A DNA stretch of 64,000 nucleotides from positions 620,001 through 684,000 of the forward strand of contig NZ_CP021744.1 in assembly GCF_002192455.1 (NCBI RefSeq), read 5' to 3'. This DNA comes from Streptomyces albireticuli (GTDB taxonomy: Bacteria > Actinomycetota > Actinomycetes > Streptomycetales > Streptomycetaceae). The notes beneath the pieces are model-generated. The model saw nothing but the letters and a program-made list of their open reading frames with translations. It had not been told where the DNA came from and searched no databases. Numbering within the stretch: position 1 is the first letter of the stretch; the number at the start of each line of letters is the position of its first letter. The translations under genes were made by a program, and so were the position numbers. Positions 28,200 to 35,600 of this stretch are shown piece after piece.

Positions 28200-28299
28200 T
28201 GGCGAAGGCCGCACCGAGGACTTCCATGAAAGACCTCGGACTGTGCTGGTCTTACGGTCCCCCGTGCAGATGCCCGTAGACCCTGTGCGGCCTTCGCCA
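28200..28299. repeat. 100-bp element with 15-bp perfect terminal inverted repeats (MITE-like)
   Basis: The ends 28200-28214 and 28285-28299 are perfect complements (left end TGGCGAAGGCCGCAC). An inner hairpin CCGAGG/CCTCGG (28214-28219 with 28234-28239) lies inside. There is no coding capacity. It begins 18 bases after the sdpB stop, so it may also work as a terminator. No flanking target duplication was recognised. Confidence 0.5.
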
Positions 28300-28382
28300 T
28301 GCAGAGAAACTATTTCGCATTCACTCCGACGTCAATGAAGGAAATAGGGAGTTCGCGCGAACCGGCAGGTCGGCTCGGAGAA

Positions 28383-28438
28383 ACTGTTGCAACGGCTATG
28401 ACGGTTAATGCAAAAGGAGTCGAGGCACTGTTGCAACG
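28383..28438 (+). promoter_or_regulatory. Three GTTGCAAC-type sites before the second regulator gene
   Basis: ACTGTTGCAACG is repeated exactly at 28383-28394 and 28427-28438, each centred on the palindrome GTTGCAAC; a degenerate AATGCAAA lies between (28407-28414). Spacings of 21 and 23 bases nearly equal the 21 and 24 seen before paralogue A. Confidence 0.6.
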
Positions 28439-28493
28439 AGCTGGTGTCGAACGCACACTGGTCCCGGCTCCGGACCTCACGAGGTGATCACCC

Positions 28494-29234
28494 ATGCCGG
28501 GAAGCAGGCTCACGCAGCAGGACCGCCGGCGCATCGCGGCTGGACTGGCCGACGGGCTCTCGTACGCGGATATCGCCAAACGACTGGACCGGCCGACGTC
28601 GACCGTCACCAGGGAAGTGATGCGCAACGGCGGTCCGGTCGAGTACCGCGCGGACCGTGCGCACCACGCGACCGGGCTGCGTGCCCGGCGAGGCAGACGC
28701 TCCGGTGCGTGCACCCCGGCGGCCGCCACCGCCGTCGCCGCCTACGGGCGGGACGAGGAAGCGGTACGCGACTACGACGAGCGGCTCACGCGGCTCCTGG
28801 TCGACATGGGCCTACCGCGAATGGCGGCCGGCGTGCTCGCCTGCCTGTACACCACCGACTCGGGAAACATCACCGCCGCCGACCTCGTCCAGCGGCTGCG
28901 CGTCAGCCCGGCATCGATCTCCAAAGCTGTCGGTTACCTCGAAGGGCAGGAGATGATCCGGCGCGAGCGCGACGCGTCACAGCGGCGCGACCGGTACGTC
29001 ATCGATGAAGACGTGTGGTACCGGGCCATGCTGATCAGCGCCCAGCTGGCAGCCGTCCTCGCCGAGACCGCCTGCGACGGCGCGGGCGTCCTCGGCGCCG
29101 ACACACCCGCCGGCGCCCGGCTGAAAGGCATGGGCGAAGTCCTCGAACACGTCGGCCACGATCTGCTCCGGTCCGTCGAGCACTGGCGACACGCCTTCTC
29201 CACCCAGCAACAGCCACGAGACCTCGCCCCATAG
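28494..29234 (+). CDS. Regulator with IS30-type HTH and MarR-like winged helix (paralogue B)
   Basis: 246 residues, alignable end to end with paralogue A at 23377. The IS30-like part is SRLTQQDRRRIAAGLADGLS with recognition helix STVTREVMRNGG; the winged-helix part contains ITAADLVQRLRVSPASISKA and wing RDASQRRDRYVIDED. The shared central block GLPRM...VLACL...TDSG is the most conserved region. The ATG at 28494 has GAGGTG upstream. It ends the accessory block that holds the sdp operon and is followed by a terminator hairpin. A role as sensor-regulator of the sdp locus is inference from position and shared upstream sites. Confidence 0.8.
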   Translation: MPGSRLTQQDRRRIAAGLADGLSYADIAKRLDRPTSTVTREVMRNGGPVEYRADRAHHATGLRARRGRRSGACTPAAATAVAAYGRDEEAVRDYDERLTRLLVDMGLPRMAAGVLACLYTTDSGNITAADLVQRLRVSPASISKAVGYLEGQEMIRRERDASQRRDRYVIDEDVWYRAMLISAQLAAVLAETACDGAGVLGADTPAGARLKGMGEVLEHVGHDLLRSVEHWRHAFSTQQQPRDLAP

Positions 29235-29321
29235 GCGTTGCCGTCGAGAGAGCCTGCGACATCCCGGCCTTCGGCTTTCGACATGCCTACCACTCCGGAG
29301 CGACCACCGGCTTGAGCGAGA

Positions 29322-29351
29322 TCCTCCTTCAGGAGCGGACCTGAAGGAGGA
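29322..29351 (+). terminator. Terminator hairpin after paralogue B
   Basis: A perfect 12-bp inverted repeat (arm TCCTCCTTCAGG) with a six-base loop, 88 bases after the stop. Confidence 0.7.
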
Positions 29352-29726
29352 CCCTCAACGTGAACCCGTGATTACCGGTCGAGAGCGGGCCATCCGCCCC
29401 CGCCCGCGATCTTTCGCTCGGAGCAGACGATCTGGTTGCCGTCCCCGCTGGTGGCTATACATTGGAAGGCTCATCCGAGTTGTCCAGGCAGGTTTCCTCG
29501 TGCGCCGGCGTGCTCGCGCAGCGCGGTGACCGCCGTCAGGACGACGGCGAGGATCTCCGCACTCCCGGGGTCCCGCTGTGCGAGCACACCGGGCGAGAAC
29601 CTCCAGGGTGGTTACCGCGCCCTCCACCGCATCCGCGCTCCACCCACCCGGGGCCACCGCGTCCGTGCTCGACCAGAGCATGCGGCGGCAGGCCGCGTTG
29701 TCAGTGGTGGGTGGCATGCTGCGGCC
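29352..29726. other. 375-bp region without an intact gene
   Basis: The only coding-like trace is on the minus strand just after the hairpin (29369-29455), a short frame with an IATSGDGNQIVCSERKI segment that has no start or domain context. It is probably debris. Confidence 0.4.
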
Positions 29727-29939
29727 ATGACTGAAACCGTGAAGGGCCCAGCCAGCTACTTTCCGTCGATCGAGAAGAAGTACGGCCGGTCGATAGCCGA
29801 ATGGAAGGGCCTCATCCATGCTTCCCCCCTGACCAAGCACATGGAGCTGGTCAGCTGGCTCAAGACCGAACACGGCCTGGGGCACGGCCATGCCAATGCC
29901 CTTGTCGCCCACACCCTCGCGGAGGCGAGTGGTAAGTAG
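29727..29939 (+). CDS. DUF4287 small protein
   Basis: 70 residues. The whole protein is one DUF4287 domain: GPASYFPSIEKKYGRSIAEW, HMELVSWLKTEHGLGHGHANALVAH. The family is widespread in actinobacteria, often single-domain and associated with DUF5655. It is probably cytoplasmic and its function is unknown. No clear ribosome site is visible before the ATG. It stands alone between two gene-poor stretches. Confidence 0.85.
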   Translation: MTETVKGPASYFPSIEKKYGRSIAEWKGLIHASPLTKHMELVSWLKTEHGLGHGHANALVAHTLAEASGK

Positions 29940-30230
29940 AACGCCTCTGGGGTCCGCCTGCGCGGTCAGCCGCGGACCCGGATCAGGATGGTGGCGAGGC
30001 GGAGAGCCGCCTGACAGGCGAAGGGCGTCGGCCGGCATCTCCGGGGGCAGCGGTCGGCCGTGTCCTCCACCACGCGGCCCGGCCGGTCACCCTCATGCAC
30101 AACCTCGCTCCCACCTTGAGCAGACACACCGAAGCCTGGCTCAGGCTGCCGCAACAGGCTTCCTGACGGGGGCCGGCTCTTGAGGCGCCGGCGTTCTGCA
30201 AGGCACCGGCCTCAGTACCCAGGATTCGGC

Positions 30231-30992
30231 TCAGCTCAGCCGGGTCATGGCGTACGCCTCGATGGCGTCGCGCTGATAGGCGGCCAGGCCCGGCGCGATC
30301 GCCTCGTAGGCCGCGTGCCACGGCTCGTTGTCCACGCAAGAGCGTCCGAGCGCCTGGAACTCCTCGGCGGAGACGGCACGCTGCTCGGTCAGTGCCCGGT
30401 ACTGGTCGTCGACCTCGGCCTGCACCTGGTCTGCGTCGGCGGGCAGGTCAGCGGCCATGAGCTCGGCCAGACGAATCATCTGCGCGGTCCGTTGGCGGTG
30501 CGCCGCGTCGACCTCGGCCTCGCTCATCGCCGAGAGGCGCCGCCGGTTGTCCTCGGCCAGCTCGGGGAAATCGCGCATACTCTCCTCGTACACGGCGGGC
30601 CGGACGCCCTCGAACAGGTTCTCCGGTCGGTTGATGCTGGTCATGGGGTTACCGTCCTTCCTGGACTGCTCCAGTTCGGCGATCGTGCGGGAGACGGTCC
30701 GGACCAGGGCGTCGAGGCGGTCCCGCTCGGCGAGCAGCCGGCCGCGGTGCCCGCGCAGGGCCTCCAGCTCGTCGACCTGCTCGGCCAGGATCCGGCCGAT
30801 CTCGGGCAGTCCCACGCCCAGTTCCCGCAGCACCAGGATCTGTTGCAGTCGCAGGAGCTGCCGGTCCTCGTAGTAGCGGTGCCCGTTGGCGCCGATCCAC
30901 GCCGGTGGCAGCACGCCGACCTCGTCGTAGTGCCGCAGCGTCCGGGCCGTCACGCCCGACATCCGGGCGACCTCCGCGGTCGGCCACGCCAT
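30231..30992 (-). CDS. MerR-family regulator of the TipA type (HTH plus TipAS domain)
   Basis: 253 residues. Residues 1-70 are a MerR winged helix (TAEVARMSGVTARTLRHYDEVG, then HRYYEDRQLLRLQQI), followed by a long dimerisation coiled coil (about 75-112) and a C-terminal TipAS antibiotic-binding domain (about 120-253). TipA of S. lividans binds thiostrepton-like peptides and activates its own promoter. A second product is likely: the ATG at 30644, right at the start of the TipAS domain (MTSINRPENLFEG), has GGAAGGA upstream and would give 137 residues, close to the 144 of classical TipAS. The thiopeptide-binding cysteine region includes SCVDNEPW near residue 220. The ATG at 30992 is the full-length start. 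Confidence 0.9.
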   Translation of the reverse strand: MAWPTAEVARMSGVTARTLRHYDEVGVLPPAWIGANGHRYYEDRQLLRLQQILVLRELGVGLPEIGRILAEQVDELEALRGHRGRLLAERDRLDALVRTVSRTIAELEQSRKDGNPMTSINRPENLFEGVRPAVYEESMRDFPELAEDNRRRLSAMSEAEVDAAHRQRTAQMIRLAELMAADLPADADQVQAEVDDQYRALTEQRAVSAEEFQALGRSCVDNEPWHAAYEAIAPGLAAYQRDAIEAYAMTRLS

Positions 30993-31017
30993 CGCCGTCT
31001 CCCTCACGAATCGTTCC

Positions 31018-31078
31018 ACCGGGCCGGTCTCTCCGGCCCGGTTCAGAACGGTAGAAGCTGCCGCAGCGGCAGTTTCAA
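31018..31078 (-). promoter_or_regulatory. MerR-type promoter with 19-bp spacer and dyad
   Basis: On the minus strand TTGAAA (31073-31078) and TACCGT (31048-31053) are separated by 19 bases, the long spacer typical of MerR-activated promoters. The spacer holds the dyad CTGCCGC-T-GCGGCAG (31058-31072). A second perfect repeat with 10-bp arms (31018-31027 with 31033-31042) lies in the leader. Confidence 0.75.
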
Positions 31079-31596
31079 CCCCGGCATCCGGGCTTCTCCG
31101 GCTCACGCCTACGGGCCACCCCCACCGGCGACGACCGGACCCACACGGAAGGCCCGCGCCGTCGACTCTCGTGAACATTGTCGTGGGTGCGGATTGTGGC
31201 GGCGGACTGGCGGGCATTGACTGCCCGCGTCCAGATGATGAACCAGCCCGGGGCCGGCCGGGGTGTCGGCCCGGTCGCGTCGCCATGAGGCCATGTCGAG
31301 GACATCGAGGATGGGCCTGGCCCGCTTAGCTGCGCGAAGGGGGCATCGACGCGGCTACCAACCCATCCCGCCATCGCTCCCACGTCCAGCGCCGATATCG
31401 ATACTGTTCCCAGGTCCAGCATCTCAGCCGACAAATTGACGCACCATCAGGCATGTCGGCATTTGGCCGTCATCAGTACCGTCGGAACACGCCGCAGGCC
31501 GCCGGAGCACGCGCAGGCCAACTACCGCCCACACCGCTACTGACCTGCTGAAATGCAGGTCAGCGCCCCGCCCTCCCAACACCCGAGGAGACCCGC
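31079..31596. other. 518-bp region between the TipA-like gene and dhaK, no gene seen
   Basis: A 119-codon minus-strand frame (31075-31434) has no family resemblance, no ribosome site and poor codon bias. The bases just before 31597 contain GGAGAC as ribosome site for dhaK. No promoter was clear. Confidence 0.45.
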
Positions 31597-32589
31597 ATGA
31601 AAATGTTGATCAACGTCCCCGAGACCGCCGTCGCCGACGCCCTCCGGGGCATGGCCGTCGCCCATCCCGAGCTGACCGTCGATGTCGAGGGGCGGGTCGT
31701 GGTGCGGCGGGACGCGCCGGTGGCGGGGAAGGTGGGGCTGGTGTCCGGGGGTGGGTCGGGGCATGAGCCGTTGCACGGGGGGTTCGTGGGGGCCGGGATG
31801 CTGGACGCGGCCTGTCCCGGGGAGGTGTTCACCTCGCCCGTGCCCGATCAGATGGTGCGTGCCGCCGCCGCGGTCGACAGCGGTAAGGGGGTGCTCTTCA
31901 TCGTGAAGAACTACACCGGTGACGTCCTCAACTTCAACATGGCCGCCGAGCTGGCCGAGGACGAGGGCATCCAGATCGCCAGTGTGCTCGTCAACGACGA
32001 CGTGGCCGTGACCGACAGCCTGTACACGGCGGGCCGCCGGGGCACCGGCGCCACCCTCTTCGTGGAGAAGATCGCCGGGGCCGCGGCCGAGGAGGGCGCG
32101 CCCCTGGAGCGGGTGGAGGCCCTCGCCCGGCGGGTGAACGAGTCGTCGCGCAGCTTCGGTGTCGCGCTCGCCGCCTGCACGACGCCCGCGAAGGGCAGCC
32201 CGACCTTCGATCTGCCCGCCGGGGAGCTGGAGCTGGGCGTCGGCATCCACGGTGAGCCCGGCCGGGAGCGGCGGGCGATGATGACGTCCGGCGAGATCGC
32301 GGACTACGCCGTCGACGCGGTCCTGTCCGACCTGAGGCCCACCGGTCCGGTGCTGGCCCTGGTGAACGGCGCGGGCGGGACGCCGCTGCTGGAGCTGTAC
32401 GGGTTCACGTCCGAGGTGCACCGAGTGCTGCGGGAGCGCGGGATCCCTGTCGCCCGGACGCTCGTGGGCAACTACGTGACCTCCCTCGACATGGCCGGGG
32501 CCTCGGTGACGCTGTGCCAGGTGGACGAGGAGCTGCTGCGGCTGTGGGACGCGCCGGTGCAGACCGCCGGGCTGCGCTGGGGGCGCTGA
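31597..32589 (+). CDS. dhaK: Dihydroxyacetone kinase subunit DhaK, orphan
   Basis: 330 residues, full length for the substrate-binding subunit. GGGSGHEP (about residues 51-58) binds substrate and GVGIHGEPG contains His218, which forms the covalent hemiaminal with dihydroxyacetone in E. coli DhaK. DhaK works with the ADP- or ATP-binding DhaL and, in PTS-type systems, the phosphoryl donor DhaM. Neither gene follows here: the next feature is a perfect bidirectional terminator and then a gene on the other strand. Either the partners are elsewhere or the operon was cut. Confidence 0.93.
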   Translation: MKMLINVPETAVADALRGMAVAHPELTVDVEGRVVVRRDAPVAGKVGLVSGGGSGHEPLHGGFVGAGMLDAACPGEVFTSPVPDQMVRAAAAVDSGKGVLFIVKNYTGDVLNFNMAAELAEDEGIQIASVLVNDDVAVTDSLYTAGRRGTGATLFVEKIAGAAAEEGAPLERVEALARRVNESSRSFGVALAACTTPAKGSPTFDLPAGELELGVGIHGEPGRERRAMMTSGEIADYAVDAVLSDLRPTGPVLALVNGAGGTPLLELYGFTSEVHRVLRERGIPVARTLVGNYVTSLDMAGASVTLCQVDEELLRLWDAPVQTAGLRWGR

Positions 32590-32594
32590 CCCGC

Positions 32595-32641
32595 CCGTAT
32601 GGCCTGTCCGTACGGCCTGACCGTACGGACAGGCCATACGG
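32595..32641. terminator. Bidirectional terminator, 21-bp perfect stem
   Basis: Arms 32595-32615 and 32621-32641 are exactly complementary with the five-base loop CCTGA. It separates the converging dhaK gene and giant gene 1. Confidence 0.85.
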
Positions 32642-32650
32642 TCGAGCGCC

Positions 32651-35600
32651 TCACTCCTCCAGCACGATCTTTCCCAGCAGCGTCGTCGCCAGCCCGAAGT
32701 AGTCCGCGTGGATCAGCCTCCGGTTCACCGGCAGGGCGGTGCCGCCCGCCGTCACCGTCCCGGTCGCCGTGGCCGGGTCGGTCAGGTACGTCTCGTACTC
32801 CTCGACGAGCATCCGGTAGCGGGACAGCTGGGGCAGGCGCGGCGGGGGCGGGGTGAGGTCGCCGGTCCAGGCGAAGCCGGGGCCGCGCGCGACGCAGGTG
32901 AGCTCGACGACGGAGTCGGTGGTCACCCAGTCCAGCTCCCCCGAGGTCAGGCCGCGGCTCTGCACCGAGGCGACGATCCTGCGGCTCGCCGCCATGCCCG
33001 GCAGGCCGGGGCCGACGCGCCTGCCGACGGCGTCGAGGGCGGCCGGGCCGGAGAGGTCGAGGTGGATCCGGCCGTCGGTCGTCATGGCGGCGGCGATCTC
33101 GCGGTCGGGCATCAGCTGGGCGAACTCCGCCGTGACGATCTTGGAGAGGTGGAGCGGGGCGACGGAGTACGGCTGGTAGCGGGCGAGGGCCAGCCGGAGG
33201 TATGGGAAGTAGGCCGTGGCGGTGGGGCCGGCGCCGAGGTCCACGTCGATGTCGCAGAACCACAGCCGCTGCCGCTCGTCGAAGGCCGGCTCGTAGGCCA
33301 CGACCTTCACCGCCGCGGTCGTGCCGGCGACCGTCTCCGCCGTGACCACGTCCGCGGCCGTGAGCTTCGCGCCCGGGAACATCTCGGCGGTGAGCCGGGG
33401 CAGCACGGTCGTGTCGGACCAGACGGGGTCGTTGCCGCACAGGCTGACCATCTCGTCGGGCAGCTTGGGGTCGGTGGTGCGGCCCGGGTCGAGGACGACG
33501 GCGAGGAGTTCGTCGTCGCCGGAGGAGAACCAGGGGCGGTCCAGGTAGACGCGGAGGCCCGCGTGGCGGCGGACCCGGGTGACGCGGTGCGCGGTGTGGT
33601 CGACGGACCGCTCCCAGCGGAAGGTGGGCACGAGGTGGCGCACCAGCGGCGGTTCGGGCCGCCGTGAGCTGAGTACGGGCCAGCCCAGGCCCGTCTCCCC
33701 CGTGCTGTCCGGGCCCTTGCGGGTGATCAGCGCGGGCTGCGCGGTGAGCACGGGGTGGAAGTACTCGCGGAAGCGGGTGGTGGCGGTGGGGGTGTAGGTG
33801 ACGTTGCGGTGCCGGGTGTCGCGGAACTCGTGCCGGACGTCGCGCAGGGGGAGGCTGTCCTGCCCCCGCCCCACGGTGATCGCGCCGACGTGCGCGTGAC
33901 CGGTGACGCGGGCCGGTGCCGGTTCCAGGACGTCGTCGGACCACTCGGTCCAGGTGGCGTCGATGTCGACCTGGCCCGTGCTGCGGGAGTGCGAGCGCAC
34001 CTCGCCGCGGAGCCCGGCGAAGGTGTCCTCCGCGGCTCGGACGAAGCGGAGTTCCCCCAGTTTGGGCGACTCCAGGGGCTTCTCCACGGCGTGCACCAGG
34101 GTGAGCTCGGCCCAGGGGGTGAGCATCCAGTTCTCGCCGTCGGCGGAGGCGGCCGTCAGCTCCTCCTTCTTCTGCTGCGGCAGCCCGGTGACCGGGTCGT
34201 TCCACAGCTTGGAGGAGGTGAGCAGCTGCCAGTTGCGGAAGAGTTCGAGGTCGGCGGGGGCGAGGTGGCAGCTCACCCGGACGGTCGCGAACTCGGCCTT
34301 GGGCAGGAAGACGGTCAGCTCGCGGTTGAACGGTCCGCCCCACCGGGGTGGGCCCTCCCCTTCCACGATCTTCAGCCGGAGCGGTTTCGCCTGCGGCCAG
34401 GGTCCGGGGAAGTCGTACGTCTGGTTGGGGTCGGCGCCGGGAAGCCCGCGCAGGGACACGCCGCGCGCCAGGACGTCGGGCAGGTAGGGCAGCAGCAGCT
34501 GGTCCGCGGTGTGCAGGACGTACTCCCCCGGCCTCAGGCCGGCGCCGCGGGGGACGGGAAGCTCCGTGAGGGGTTCGGTGTCCCGCACATTGTGCTTGGC
34601 GACGCGGATCTGGCCGAAGGCCTTGAGGTCGTGGGTGAGGTCGGGGTTCTCCGCGAGGCGCACCACGGTGTCGAGGTAGCTGCCGGCCTCGCGGCGCGCG
34701 GCGGCGAAGAAGCGGCGGCGCACGCTGTCGGGTTTGCCGGGTCCGAAGACGTTGTCGTACGCGCCGTGCTGCTCGGCCATCTGGAGCGAGCTCTTCGGCG
34801 GTGACAGGTGCCGTTCGTCGAAGGCGCGGTAGCGCCGGTCGAGGCCGTCGACGGGCGATTCCCTCTCGTGGTCGGGGACCTTGCCGTTCCGGTCGCGCGC
34901 CCAGGCGTCCGGGGTCATCGGCTCGCCGTCGTCGTCGACGGTCGAGCGGATCACCATGCGGGGTTCCGACTCGCCCTCCAGGAAGGGCCACTTCGGTACG
35001 AGCGCCGGGGGCGGCACCGGCTCCCATCGGCCGTACGTCACCGGCGCCGTGGCCCGTGCGTCGGCGGTCGGCGCCGCCGGTCCGAGGCTGTTCCCGGCGA
35101 GGTCGACCAGGCGGGCGCGCAGCCGGTACGTCCGCCCGTAGCGCAGGGGCGGCAGGGTGCCGGGGGTGGGCCGGAACTTGGTGTCCAGCGGGAAGTCGGG
35201 GTCGATCTCGGGGTCGGGGACCTGGGGCCGGTTGTCGGCGCCGATGGTCAGGCCCGGCGGCGGGGCGACCAGGGACCAGCCGTGCCAGCCGAAGAGCGCC
35301 TGGTGCACGTAGAGCTCGTCGGACTTGAGCTTGTCCTCGGTGACGGTGCTCGCCTTGACGTGGCCCTCGTCGGGGCCGACCGCGAGGGCGACCGGCGGCT
35401 GACCGGCCCGTCTGACGGTGTACGTGCCGGTACGGGCGCAGAGCGGGCGCCACGCGGTGACGCTGCCGGTGGCCTCGTCGACGAGCCCCACGTCGACGCG
35501 GTAGCCGCGGAGCAGGTGGGAGGCGTCCAGGACGGCGGCGGCCAGCGGCGCGCCGCCGGCGTCGACTCCGGCCACGTGCCGGGCGTCGTCCTCCATCTGG

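Noticed and set aside
31075..31434. 119-codon minus-strand frame upstream of the TipA-like gene
   Set aside because: No ribosome site, no family resemblance, and it runs over the clear MerR-type promoter.
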